Shown here piece by piece: positions 39,430 to 49,375 of a stretch of DNA of 64,000 nucleotides; position 1 is the first letter of the stretch; each line of letters begins with the position of its first letter. Source of the DNA: an uncultured Psychroserpens sp. GTDB taxonomy: Bacteria > Bacteroidota > Bacteroidia > Flavobacteriales > Flavobacteriaceae. Below the pieces are notes generated by a model that was given only the letters and a program-made list of their open reading frames with translations, made no database searches and was not told the DNA's origin. Position numbers and translations under genes: made by a program. Location: NCBI GenBank assembly GCA_947488655.1, contig CANKZZ010000004.1:248001-312000 (forward strand). The letters are read 5' to 3'.

Positions 39430-40581
39430 TTAAGAAACGAAGAATCGTCTTGTAGATTTAGTAATATTTCTAGTATAGGTCACATCTACTTTGTGTTTAC
39501 CTAGCGATTCTAATACAGATGAAAATGAAGTGCTCTCATTAAAGTAAGCTACATAAATACCACCATTATAGATAAGCTTTTCTATATGCAAATTTTTAAA
39601 TATACTTAAGAGTTCATCACGTTTGGCCTCACAATCTATTTCTACAATAAGTTGGTTATCTTCATCTGCAACTACCTGTTTATTATCTTTATACTGTCCA
39701 TCTTTTAAATAAATAACTTTATCAGAGATTTTCTCAACCTCATATAATTGCTGTGAACTTAAAATAAGTGCAATTGGGTTATTTATAGAGTTACACATTG
39801 ATTTTAAATCCTCTAAAATTACCTGTTGTGCTAAAACATCTAAATTTGCTAAGGGCTCATCTAGCAATAACAATTCTGGTTGGCGTAGCAAAGTTCTAGC
39901 TAATTCAAATCTCATTTTGTAACCAGATGATAACTCACTCCATTTAAGGTGTTTGTAATTCCATAGCCCAAAACGAGCAATCATCATTAATACTCTTGTT
40001 TCATTTTCCTCTGGTGCAATACCGTAATTAGATAACACAAATTTGAGATTGTCTTTTAAACTACCATACCATTTTTGCGTGCGTTGTGGGATATATACCA
40101 AATTGGTTCTTAGATCATATTCTGAGCTGTAAGGTGTGTCAAAATTAAAATCGAGTGAACCTTCATTATATTTAATCTCCTTAGCTAAAACACGCAGTAG
40201 TGTTGTTTTACCGTTACCATTTTCTCCTACCAAACCATAAACTTCACCTTTATGAATTTTTACAGAAATTGGCCCAAGCTTAAATCTATTATAACCATAA
40301 CTTTTAATTAAATCGCTACCAATAACCACTGGGTTTTTAGTGTTGTATTCTAAAATTGGAATTTTTGCAACCCGTTCTAAAATAGTAAGACATCGCTCAA
40401 TTAACTCTTCTTCTTTCTCAGGGAATTGCTCTTTCCAATCGGTTAAAGCAATAACCTCTCGGTATAAATCTAAATCTTGAGTATCAATAACGCAGTCCAT
40501 GAGTTTACGATAACCAAGAACCGTATCTTTGTTATTAAGAAACGAAATAACCTCTTTAATTCTAGCTTGGGCTTGCGACAT
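39430..40581 (-). CDS. ABC transporter ATP-binding protein with N-terminal extension
   Basis: VYGLVGENGNGKTTLLRVLAKE, WSELSSGYKMRFELARTLLRQPELLLLDEPLANLD. Confidence 0.9.
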   Translation of the reverse strand: MSQAQARIKEVISFLNNKDTVLGYRKLMDCVIDTQDLDLYREVIALTDWKEQFPEKEEELIERCLTILERVAKIPILEYNTKNPVVIGSDLIKSYGYNRFKLGPISVKIHKGEVYGLVGENGNGKTTLLRVLAKEIKYNEGSLDFNFDTPYSSEYDLRTNLVYIPQRTQKWYGSLKDNLKFVLSNYGIAPEENETRVLMMIARFGLWNYKHLKWSELSSGYKMRFELARTLLRQPELLLLDEPLANLDVLAQQVILEDLKSMCNSINNPIALILSSQQLYEVEKISDKVIYLKDGQYKDNKQVVADEDNQLIVEIDCEAKRDELLSIFKNLHIEKLIYNGGIYVAYFNESTSFSSVLESLGKHKVDVTYTRNITKSTRRFFVS

Positions 40582-40725
40582 ACATTTACAAATTATTGAT
40601 TTTAAAACGTAGAGATGGATAATTGATTGCGAAATCTTTAAGTATTGCGTAAATTTGCCAACTCTAAATTAGAAACAAGTAAATATAATAGATTTCTGAG
40701 CCTACAGAAATTCTAAACAGATTTA

Positions 40726-42051
40726 ATGGATAAAAAAGTCGCATTTTACACCTTGGGTTGCAAACTCAATTTTTCTGAAACGTCTACAATTGCACGTAAT
40801 TTTTCTTCGGAAGGTTTTGAGCGCGTTGACTTTAAAGAAAAAGCAGATATTTATGTTATTAATACATGCTCTGTTACAGAAAATGCAGACAAACGTTTTA
40901 AATCTATTGTAAAACAAGCCCAAAAAGTAAACCCAGAAGCCTTTGTTGCAGCAGTAGGATGTTATGCACAACTTAAACCACAAGAGTTGGCAGATGTTGA
41001 TGGCGTAGATTTAGTTTTGGGTGCGACAGAGAAGTTTAAAATAACAGATTATCTCAACGACCTCTCAAAAAATGATATGGGAGAAGTACATAGTTGTGAA
41101 ATAGAAGAGGCAGATTTTTATGTTGGGAGTTATTCTATAGGTGACCGTACACGAGCCTTTTTAAAAGTGCAAGATGGTTGTGATTATAAATGTACCTATT
41201 GCACAATACCATTAGCCAGAGGGATTTCTAGAAGCGATACTTTAGAAAATGTACTTGAAAATGCCAGAGCAATTTCAGCAAAAAATATAAAAGAAATCGT
41301 ACTCACAGGAGTTAATATTGGTGATTACGGAAAAGGAGAGTTTGGTAACAAAAAACACGAGCATACCTTTTACGAGCTGGTACAAGCTTTAGATAAAGTA
41401 GATGGTATAGAGCGATTGAGAATCTCGTCTATAGAACCTAATTTGCTTAAAAACGAAACTATAGAATTTGTATCAAAAAGTGATGCGTTTGTACCTCACT
41501 TTCATATTCCTTTACAAAGTGGTACAAACCAAATGCTTAAATTAATGCGTCGTCGTTACATGAAAGAATTGTATGTAGATCGTGTTAAAAAAATAAAGCA
41601 AGTTATGCCACATGCATGCATTGGTGTAGATGTTATTGTAGGTTTCCCTGGAGAAACAGATGAGTTGTTTTTAGAAACCTATAATTTTTTAAATGAATTG
41701 GAGATATCGTATTTGCATGTCTTCACCTATTCTGAACGAGACAATACTGTTGCAGCAACATTAGAAGGTGTTGTGCCCAAAAAGGTTAGAGCTAAACGTA
41801 GTAAAATGTTAAGAGGACTCTCTGTGAAAAAGAGGCGAGCATTTTATGAAAGTCAAATAGGAAGCTCAAGAGTTGTACTCTTTGAAGGCGAAAATAAAGA
41901 AGGTTACATACATGGTTTTACAGAAAATTATATCAAAGTAAAATCTCCTTGGAATCCAGAATTGGTAAACACTCTTCAAAACGTAGAATTGACAGAAATT
42001 GATAACGATGGTTTAGTACGTTTTAATTTTGAAGAAGCAATAACCGTATAA
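40726..42051 (+). CDS. mtaB: tRNA (t6A37) methylthiotransferase, MtaB family
   Basis: FYTLGCKLNFSETS, FLKVQDGCDYKCTYCTIPLARG, VDVIVGFPGETDE, TRAM-like C-term. Confidence 0.93.
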   Translation: MDKKVAFYTLGCKLNFSETSTIARNFSSEGFERVDFKEKADIYVINTCSVTENADKRFKSIVKQAQKVNPEAFVAAVGCYAQLKPQELADVDGVDLVLGATEKFKITDYLNDLSKNDMGEVHSCEIEEADFYVGSYSIGDRTRAFLKVQDGCDYKCTYCTIPLARGISRSDTLENVLENARAISAKNIKEIVLTGVNIGDYGKGEFGNKKHEHTFYELVQALDKVDGIERLRISSIEPNLLKNETIEFVSKSDAFVPHFHIPLQSGTNQMLKLMRRRYMKELYVDRVKKIKQVMPHACIGVDVIVGFPGETDELFLETYNFLNELEISYLHVFTYSERDNTVAATLEGVVPKKVRAKRSKMLRGLSVKKRRAFYESQIGSSRVVLFEGENKEGYIHGFTENYIKVKSPWNPELVNTLQNVELTEIDNDGLVRFNFEEAITV

Positions 42052-42160
42052 ATAACAGTATAACAATTACAGTTTTAAAACGTTATATGTTAATCTTCTC
42101 TAACTTTTTAGCAAGCAATTAAATATCAATTATCTTTGTTTACCAAATTATTAATCTATT

Positions 42161-42667
42161 ATGTTAACTAAAGTTTCCCTCATACTTTTTACCAGTCTTG
42201 TTATTTTAAATTCTTGTGCTAAAGAAGAAACAGTCAACCAATCTCGAGTAATTGGAGAATGGAAATTAACCAATTATAATATAGGTTCTTCTTTTGATAT
42301 TAATAAAGATGGTACCAGTAATCTTAATTTATTACATGAGATCGCTTGTGCAAATAACGAGGTTTTAACATTTGAAACCACAAGTGTGGTGTCGTCTAAT
42401 GATACCTATAATCCCACACTAAATATTTCAAAATCTCAAATAGATAACACGTATACATTTAACGTAGAATGTGCTCAAGGTGTTATTGGTTTTGCAACAG
42501 AGTTTAGTCAATTAAATGCAAACACGTTTCAATTTAATGATAGCCAATTTACAATTGTAAACGATACTTTTAGCATTACACTTAATGATGAAATTCAAAT
42601 TTTTAATGAAGACTTCACTACAGTAATAGAAACACGAGACATAGTCTTAACTTATACTAAGCAATAA
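42161..42667 (+). CDS. lipocalin-like lipoprotein, hypothetical
   Basis: Lipobox VILNSCAKEE; SRVIGEWKLTNYNIG. Confidence 0.55.
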   Translation: MLTKVSLILFTSLVILNSCAKEETVNQSRVIGEWKLTNYNIGSSFDINKDGTSNLNLLHEIACANNEVLTFETTSVVSSNDTYNPTLNISKSQIDNTYTFNVECAQGVIGFATEFSQLNANTFQFNDSQFTIVNDTFSITLNDEIQIFNEDFTTVIETRDIVLTYTKQ

Positions 42668-42773
42668 CTTACTCTAATTAAATAATTGCGAAGTTTTTTT
42701 CTTCGGAATTTTTATCATTTTAACGTCTAAATATGTTGTTACAACGTTTTATTACTTAAGAATGAAAATAAAA

Positions 42774-42804
42774 TTTGCACACTATAATTCTTAGATTACA
42801 TTTG
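42774..42804 (+). promoter_or_regulatory. Bacteroidota sigma-A promoter (TTTG-N19-TAnnTTTG)
   Basis: TTTG at 42774-42777 and TACATTTG at 42797-42804. Confidence 0.6.
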
Positions 42805-42835
42805 CGCGATTTTAAAAATTGAATCAATAAATAAA

Positions 42836-42895
42836 ATGAAAAAATTACTTATATCTGTCGTAGTACTTGTAGTATTAACTTACTTTTTATCATAA
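42836..42895 (+). CDS. possible 19-aa hydrophobic small protein MKKLLISVVVLVVLTYFLS (or small RNA gene)
   Basis: Good promoter upstream, ATG and stop in frame, strong terminator at 43034-43070; not in ORF track because of size. Confidence 0.4.
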   Translation: MKKLLISVVVLVVLTYFLS

Positions 42896-43033
42896 GCAAC
42901 GTTCAATAACTTTTAACCAAAGTGTTGGTGTTACAATGCATAAAAAGTGTCAGAAATAAAAACCATAAAAGTGTGATTGCTTTTTTGGAATAAGACATTA
43001 CAAGTGGGAATTGAACTTGTGATTAATAGCGAC

Positions 43034-43070
43034 AAAAAAATCCGAAACGATAGTGTTTCGGATTTTTTTA
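43034..43070. terminator. intrinsic terminator hairpin
   Basis: AAATCCGAAAC-GATAGT-GTTTCGGATTT with A/T runs both sides. Confidence 0.8.
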
Positions 43071-43074
43071 TGAT

Positions 43075-43371
43075 CTATATTCTAATGCCTACAGGAAGCA
43101 TTTTTTTGTATTTTCTATGTCGTCTAATAAACTTCGCTATTTCAGGACTTGTGGGTACAACGCTCAAATTGCTTTCGGCAATGTGATCAAACACTAAGGT
43201 TAAAAAATCTTCTTCAAAATTTTCGTCGGTGACACACTCTGGGATGATAAGCTTAGTTAAAAATATTTTTCGATCTTGGCTAGAGTACTCAATTATTGCA
43301 AGTTCCCCTTCTACTTTAAGTTCAAACTGTCGCAAGAATTCGTTGTCTGTTAATTCAGCAGCATCAATCAT
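43075..43371 (-). CDS. small YjdJ-type GNAT acetyltransferase-like protein
   Basis: FELKVEGELAIIEYS...FLTKLIIPECVTDENFEEDFLTLVFDHIAESNLSVVPTSPEIAKFIRRHRKYK. Confidence 0.65.
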   Translation of the reverse strand: MIDAAELTDNEFLRQFELKVEGELAIIEYSSQDRKIFLTKLIIPECVTDENFEEDFLTLVFDHIAESNLSVVPTSPEIAKFIRRHRKYKKMLPVGIRI

Positions 43372-43482
43372 AATAATTTTGTATTTAATTCAATGGTCGG
43401 TAGGGTGGAACTATACTTTTATATAGTTTTGTAGTACAAATTTACGAAAAATATCATAGATACTAAAAAGGCGATAATTTAG

Positions 43483-44151
43483 ATGCTTATGCAACAAGAA
43501 ATTATACATGTTTACCTTATGCCAGGTTTGGCAGCAAATCCTACAATTTTTGAGCACATTAAATTGCCAGAGCATCAATTTGAGTTGCATTGGCTAGAGT
43601 GGATAATTCCGAAGAAAAAAGAATCATTAGAGTCTTACGCAAAGCGAATGATTTTAAATATTAAGCATGATAATGTAGTGTTATTAGGTGTTTCATTTGG
43701 TGGTATTTTAGTGCAGGAAATGAGTAAACATATGGCTTTAAGAAAGTTGTTTGTTGTGTCTAGTGTTAAATCTATGCACGAATTACCAAAGCGCATGAAG
43801 GTAATGAAATACACAAAAGCTTATAAATTATTGCCAACACAATTGGTAGCTAATATAGATTTTTTGGCAAAATATGCTTTTGGAGAGACCATTACTAAAC
43901 GCATAGAGTTGTATAAAAAATATCTTTCGGTAAGCGATAAGCAGTACTTAGATTGGGCAATAGAAAATGTTATAGAATGGAATCAAGATTCTATTAATAA
44001 AAACGCTATTTATATTCATGGAGATAAGGATGCAGTTTTTCCACATTCGTGCGTTGGCAATTGTATAATTTTAAAAGGTGGTACACACATTATGATTATA
44101 AATAAGTATAAATGGTTTAACGAAAATTTACCAAAACTAATTTTGGACTAG
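43483..44151 (+). CDS. alpha/beta hydrolase
   Basis: VVLLGVSFGGILVQEMSKH (GxSxGG nucleophile elbow), IYIHGDKDAVFP, GGTHIMI. Confidence 0.8.
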   Translation: MLMQQEIIHVYLMPGLAANPTIFEHIKLPEHQFELHWLEWIIPKKKESLESYAKRMILNIKHDNVVLLGVSFGGILVQEMSKHMALRKLFVVSSVKSMHELPKRMKVMKYTKAYKLLPTQLVANIDFLAKYAFGETITKRIELYKKYLSVSDKQYLDWAIENVIEWNQDSINKNAIYIHGDKDAVFPHSCVGNCIILKGGTHIMIINKYKWFNENLPKLILD

Positions 44152-44223
44152 CTTGAAAGCCATCATTAAATTTTATACATTTGAAATGCAGTCAATTAAT
44201 GGCTAGCCCTAAATAAAAAGATT

Positions 44224-45183
44224 ATGACAATTATAAAAAATATATTAGCTGCTATAGGTTTAGTATGCGTTTCTGGACTATTTATTTTCGCAGTGCAGTC
44301 TGATCAGGTTGATGAAAAAGATACACCTGTATCTGATAATGAAGTGGTAGAGACACCAAAATTAATAAATGATTATAACGTTTATGCATTATCTGTACCA
44401 GATCATTTAGATTTTGCAGGAGAAGAAATGCCATTAAGTGATCCAGATATTTTGGAGAGAATGGACAGAGAGTTATTGGTAAATACCTATTGGCAATCTA
44501 ATGGCTTGTTAATGTTTAAACGTGCCGAAAAGTATTTTCCTATTATTGAGCCTATATTAAAGAAAAATGGTATTCCAGAAGATTTTAAATATCTAGCAGT
44601 GATAGAAAGCGGTTTAACAAATGCTGTCTCTCCTGCAGGAGCTAGAGGTGTATGGCAAATTATGCCTGCAACAGGTCGAGAAAATGGTTTAGAAATAAAT
44701 AGTAACGTAGATGAACGCTACCATTTAGAAATGGCTACAGAGGTAGCTTGTAAGTATTTATTAAAATCGAAAGAAAATTTAGGATCATGGACGCTGGCTG
44801 CTGCAGCTTACAATGCTGGAAATGCAGGTGTTTCTAATCGTTTAAAAGATCAAGCAGTAGATAGCTACTATGATTTACTTTTAGGGGAAGAAACTGGTCG
44901 ATACCTTTTTAGAATTGTTGCTTTAAAAGAAATTTTAAGCCATCCAAAAAAGTACGGTTTTAATTTTACAACTCAAGATTTGTACAAACCAATTCCTACT
45001 TATAAAGTTGAGGTTGATACTGCAGTTACAGATTTTACAAAGTTTGCTGAGCGTTATGGTATTAATTATAAAATACTAAAAATTCACAACCCTTGGTTAA
45101 GAGAGCCAAAGCTTAATAATGCTTCTAGAAAAAAGTATACTATAGAAATTCCTAAAGAGGGTTATTACTCAACAAAACCTTAA
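44224..45183 (+). CDS. lytic transglycosylase (MltD/SLT-type)
   Basis: FKYLAVIESGLTNAVSPAGARGVWQIMPATGRENGL, AAAAYNAGNAGV. Confidence 0.9.
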   Translation: MTIIKNILAAIGLVCVSGLFIFAVQSDQVDEKDTPVSDNEVVETPKLINDYNVYALSVPDHLDFAGEEMPLSDPDILERMDRELLVNTYWQSNGLLMFKRAEKYFPIIEPILKKNGIPEDFKYLAVIESGLTNAVSPAGARGVWQIMPATGRENGLEINSNVDERYHLEMATEVACKYLLKSKENLGSWTLAAAAYNAGNAGVSNRLKDQAVDSYYDLLLGEETGRYLFRIVALKEILSHPKKYGFNFTTQDLYKPIPTYKVEVDTAVTDFTKFAERYGINYKILKIHNPWLREPKLNNASRKKYTIEIPKEGYYSTKP

Positions 45184-46637
45184 TGATTGATTATGTAACA
45201 AGTAATACGTGGGTTATCTTAATTGTCATAAATTATCTTTTGGCTTTAGGAGCAGTTATTACTATTTTACTTAAAAATATTAATCCAACAAAAACCATTT
45301 CCTATATAATGGTTTTAGTCTTTGTTCCGTTTTTTGGGCTCTTTGTTTATTATATGTTTGGACAAGAGTATAGAAAAACTAAGCTTTTTAATAGAAAGGA
45401 TATTTCTAATACAAGTGTCATAAAATCTGTTGGAAAAAATCTGCGAATTAAAGAGAGAGATTTAGAAAAATTAAATGTTGCTTTAGATGATAAGATAAAA
45501 CTTGTAAAGCTTTTAAAGGCAAGTGAAAAATCTCCCGTAACACTCAAAAATAAAATTGATTTTCTAGTAAACGGAAAGTTGAAATTTGAACGACTTTTTC
45601 AAGATTTAAAAAATGCTAAAAACTATATTCATATTGAGTATTATGTCTTAAAGGATGATAATATAGGAACTGAGTTTTTAGATATTCTATGCTCAAAAGC
45701 TAAAGAGGGTCTAGAAGTTAAAATGACATATGATGATGTAGGAAGTAAGTTATCAGCTAAAATGAAACGTAAAATGAATGAGAGCGGTATTGAGCACCAT
45801 CCATTTATGCCAGTTTGGTTTTCTAGTCTTACAGGTAAATCTAACTATAGAAATCATAGAAAAATTGCAATTATTGATGGAGAAATAGGATATGTTGGAG
45901 GTATTAATATATCTGATAGCTATGTAAATTATGGCGATGACGCTCGTTATTGGAGAGATACACATTTGAGAATTCATGGAGAGGCAGTTAAAGTATTACA
46001 ATTTCATTTTTTAACAACCTGGGATTTTGTTACCGAGCAAGAAATAGAAATTAAAAAAGAATATTTTCCAGAGATAGAGTGTGATTACGAAATTCCAGTA
46101 CAAATTGCAGCAAGTGGTCCAGATACAGATTGGGCTAATATTATGGAAGCTATATTAACTGCTATAAATAATGCCGAAAAATATATTTATCTAACCACTC
46201 CTTATTTTATTCCAAATGATCAAATTGTAACAGCTCTGCAAATTGCTTCAAGAATTGGCGTTGATGTTAAACTTATTATACCTAAAAAAGCCGATTCATT
46301 AATAGCAGAGCGAGCAACCGCATCTTATTTAGAACCATTGTTAGAAGCAGGAGTTGATGTGTTTTTATATACTAAAGGCTTTATACATGCAAAAACAATG
46401 GTTGTAGATGATATGTTTAGTACCATAGGAACATGTAATATGGATAATCGTAGCTTTAACATTAATTTCGAAATCAATGCACTCATCTACCATAAAGAGA
46501 AAAGTATAGAATTAAAAAATATATTTTTAGACGATTTAGAAAATTGCGAACAAATAGAATATGAGCGTTGGATAGAACGGTCTAAATTTTGTAAACTCCA
46601 AGAATCTTTTAGTAGACTTTGGGCACCTTTATTATAG
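45183..46637 (+). CDS. cls: cardiolipin synthase
   Basis: Two HxK(x)4D phospholipase D motifs: NHRKIAIIDGEIGYVGGIN and HAKTMVVDDMFSTIGTCNMDNRSF. Confidence 0.93.
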   Translation: MIDYVTSNTWVILIVINYLLALGAVITILLKNINPTKTISYIMVLVFVPFFGLFVYYMFGQEYRKTKLFNRKDISNTSVIKSVGKNLRIKERDLEKLNVALDDKIKLVKLLKASEKSPVTLKNKIDFLVNGKLKFERLFQDLKNAKNYIHIEYYVLKDDNIGTEFLDILCSKAKEGLEVKMTYDDVGSKLSAKMKRKMNESGIEHHPFMPVWFSSLTGKSNYRNHRKIAIIDGEIGYVGGINISDSYVNYGDDARYWRDTHLRIHGEAVKVLQFHFLTTWDFVTEQEIEIKKEYFPEIECDYEIPVQIAASGPDTDWANIMEAILTAINNAEKYIYLTTPYFIPNDQIVTALQIASRIGVDVKLIIPKKADSLIAERATASYLEPLLEAGVDVFLYTKGFIHAKTMVVDDMFSTIGTCNMDNRSFNINFEINALIYHKEKSIELKNIFLDDLENCEQIEYERWIERSKFCKLQESFSRLWAPLL

Positions 46638-47324
46638 TTATTCTAATGTAGAAATGATACCTTCATTTGTTGGCTCATCATTAAAAAGCATCCATTTAAT
46701 CTTTTCATGCATAACGTTAAATGCTACTTCAGACCTGTTATTGGCATTAGAGATTGTAAATTTCTTATCAATTTTTAAAAGTTGTTTTTCTTCGGAAATA
46801 AAGAAACACGCAGGAGCTCCAAAAGAATGCTTAAACGGTTTTATAATGTGATTAGCGTTATTATCTCTTTCATCTACATAAGTAACAATTACATTAGAAT
46901 TGTAATTTTTAGAATTTGCTTTGGCTTTATCTTTAGAATCCCAAAATAAAATAACGATATCTACTTGACCTTTATACATTTTAGACATTCTATTGATCTC
47001 ATTAACCTCTTCATCCTTAATAATCTCCCAAGACGATTTAGTAATAAGTAAAAAAGGCTTATCAATAGATGCAGTTTTTAGTGTACCACCTTTAACTTTG
47101 TTAAGAGACACATCTCTAACATGACTAAATTTTAAATGATTTTCAAAAAGTGAATCAAAAAGAAACTCTGCGCGCTCATTATCACCATTTTGTATGGCAA
47201 TTTCTGATTTCGCTTTGTAAGCTTTTAAATGTTGGGCAATCTGTGAATCAAAGTAAGTTTTTTGCTGTTGAGGGAACGCTAAAAACATACAACCTAACAT
47301 TAGTATAGTAATATATACCCTCAT
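46638..47324 (-). CDS. secreted thioredoxin-like protein without a CxxC
   Basis: Signal peptide; DIVILFWDSKDKAKANSKNYNSNVIVTYVDE ... FGAPACFFISEEKQLL layout. Confidence 0.5.
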   Translation of the reverse strand: MRVYITILMLGCMFLAFPQQQKTYFDSQIAQHLKAYKAKSEIAIQNGDNERAEFLFDSLFENHLKFSHVRDVSLNKVKGGTLKTASIDKPFLLITKSSWEIIKDEEVNEINRMSKMYKGQVDIVILFWDSKDKAKANSKNYNSNVIVTYVDERDNNANHIIKPFKHSFGAPACFFISEEKQLLKIDKKFTISNANNRSEVAFNVMHEKIKWMLFNDEPTNEGIISTLE

Positions 47325-47468
47325 GTTTTATTATTTGTTATTAACTATACAGCAAATGTAGACTGATTAGTCGGGAGGGCTTAAAAAACTCGTTAAAAAG
47401 CTCTATTTACTAGAGAAATGAATGCGAAGTGAACAATAAATCGATAAAATGAACGATGCAAAACGATA

Positions 47469-48029
47469 TTATCGTCTTCGCATGTTACGATTACCGTAGT
47501 GTTGCTTAGGGCCTTGAGACTTTTTCATACCATCTTTCATCATCTTAATTTGCTCTGTTAAAATCCCTCTTTTGTCTAATTTTTGAGCTTCGTTTAATAG
47601 TTGTTTAGCCTCAATTACTCTTCGTTTGCTAAAAGCAATACCAGCAAGATTTAACTTTGCCATGGCTACATCATGATCCATAGAAAGACCAAGACTTAAT
47701 GCTTTTTTAAAGTATTTCTCGGCTTCACTCATGTTGGTTTGAGAAACCATAACACCATGAAGATAATTATAATATCCTTCCTGCTTTTTTACAAGTGCTC
47801 CAGGTGGGTTTTTAATTTTATTTAACCAATTTTTAGCACCTTCAAAATCTTGTTTTCTAAGCTTTAAAAATGCTAGTAAAATAAACTCATTTTTAAAGTA
47901 TAAGAAAATAAAAATTAATGATAGTAAAATATACATTATACCATTACCAATGTAACCTTCGGTAAATTCGTAAATAGCATACGCTATAATTAATCCTGCT
48001 ATAACAAGTTTTATATTTTTATTGAACAT
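47469..48029 (-). CDS. tetratricopeptide-like repeat membrane protein
   Basis: Two N-terminal TMs, then EAEKYFKKALSLGLSMDHDVAMAKLNLAGIAFSKRRVIEAKQLLNEA. Confidence 0.7.
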   Translation of the reverse strand: MFNKNIKLVIAGLIIAYAIYEFTEGYIGNGIMYILLSLIFIFLYFKNEFILLAFLKLRKQDFEGAKNWLNKIKNPPGALVKKQEGYYNYLHGVMVSQTNMSEAEKYFKKALSLGLSMDHDVAMAKLNLAGIAFSKRRVIEAKQLLNEAQKLDKRGILTEQIKMMKDGMKKSQGPKQHYGNRNMRRR

Positions 48030-48918
48030 GCTTTTCTATTTTATATGTAACGTTAGATGTAATTGTTGTAGGTACTTTAGTATTATTCATGTTACGCATG
48101 ATTGAGTTCCCTTTAACTTTAGATAATGTAGACATGGTTTTTACAAAACCCGTTTTTTTTGATGTGGTTAAATTAGAAGTCATATCTCCTTCAAGGTTCA
48201 TTTCTATATCAGCATCCTTATTAGTAAATAGAACCGTACTGTTACCTGTTATAGTTATATCATCCTTTGTAATGCCTTCTAAAGTCCATATGTTATTGGT
48301 TGATAAATCTCCTTCAAACTTATTCTCCCAAGTATCTCCAATGTTTACCAATTTATTAGGGTAAATGTAGGTCATTTGCTCAAAACTTTTTGATAGACTT
48401 TCATTACTAAACTCACCCTTCATAGATTCTTTCATGACCTCTTTAGTAAACTCGTCTAGATCACCTACTGCATTTACCATGTTAGAAATAAGTTCATTAG
48501 AACCTTCAATAGATTTAATTTTACCAGTTTTATACATAGTCATATATAAATCTACCTTTACCAATTGCGCAAAGATTTTACCTTCAATATTATCGTCTGT
48601 AATACTATCTTGAGTATTTACATTCATAATTTCACCAATTAAATTTGAAGTTGAGACCATTTTAAAACGATCAAACTTAAATTTAATTCCATATAAACTG
48701 TCATTAACTTCTTCAACAATAAATGTAAAATCTCCTTCTAATAGATTTTTCATTTCATGTTTTTGTCCATTCATATCCTGAACTATATCTTGAGTAGCGA
48801 CTTGAAAGACTTTAAATTGATCACCAATCTCCAAGTTATAAGCTAAGCTAGTTTGTGCATTTATTATATTTGTAGCTATTATAAAAACAACTAAAATACT
48901 AGTAAGAAGAGACTTCAT
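48019..48918 (-). CDS. secreted DUF6263-like protein
   Basis: Signal peptide; LEIGDQFKVFQVATQDIVQDMNGQ ... NIGDTWENK. Confidence 0.6.
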   Translation of the reverse strand: MKSLLTSILVVFIIATNIINAQTSLAYNLEIGDQFKVFQVATQDIVQDMNGQKHEMKNLLEGDFTFIVEEVNDSLYGIKFKFDRFKMVSTSNLIGEIMNVNTQDSITDDNIEGKIFAQLVKVDLYMTMYKTGKIKSIEGSNELISNMVNAVGDLDEFTKEVMKESMKGEFSNESLSKSFEQMTYIYPNKLVNIGDTWENKFEGDLSTNNIWTLEGITKDDITITGNSTVLFTNKDADIEMNLEGDMTSNLTTSKKTGFVKTMSTLSKVKGNSIMRNMNNTKVPTTITSNVTYKIEKHVQ

Positions 48919-49019
48919 TTATATTGTGATTTTTCGGTTTACAAAGAAACTAATTTTTTGTGAATTTGTAACTAGTATACTAAAGGATATAAATAATAGA
49001 AAATAATTTTAAATTTAGG

Positions 49020-49050
49020 TTTGGCAAAGTAAAAACTCTTTGTATATTTG
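49020..49050 (+). promoter_or_regulatory. Bacteroidota sigma-A promoter for rpmH
   Basis: TTTG-N19-TATATTTG. Confidence 0.75.
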
Positions 49051-49115
49051 CACGCAGTTTTGAGAATAGTTCAAAACCAGAAAAAAGAATTAAAGTTTTT
49101 TAAAAATATACGACA

Positions 49116-49277
49116 ATGCCAAAAAGAACGTTTCAACCGTCAAAAAGAAAGAGAAGAAATAAGCACGGATTTAGAGAAAGAATGGCTTCTGTAAACGGAA
49201 GAAAAGTTTTAGCACGTAGAAGAGCTAAAGGAAGAAAGAAATTGTCTGTATCATCTGAAACTAGACATAAAAGATAA
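49116..49277 (+). CDS. rpmH: 50S ribosomal protein L34 (53 aa; missing from ORF track)
   Basis: Translation [53 protein letters not shown]. Confidence 0.97.
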   Translation: MPKRTFQPSKRKRRNKHGFRERMASVNGRKVLARRRAKGRKKLSVSSETRHKR

Positions 49278-49300
49278 TGATTAACAATTGTTAATATAAT

Positions 49301-49332
49301 AAAGGTGTTACTTAGGTGTAACGCCTTTTTTT
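49301..49332 (+). terminator. intrinsic terminator of rpmH
   Basis: AAGGTGTTAC...GTAACGCCTT + T7. Confidence 0.75.
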
Positions 49333-49375
49333 GTACCTATAAGTTACCTATTTTTGAACTTTTAAAAACACAAAA

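Noticed and set aside
49281-49294. Palindrome TTAACAATTGTTAA after rpmH as an operator
   Set aside because: Short AT-rich palindrome expected by chance next to a normal terminator; no regulator or second copy to support it.
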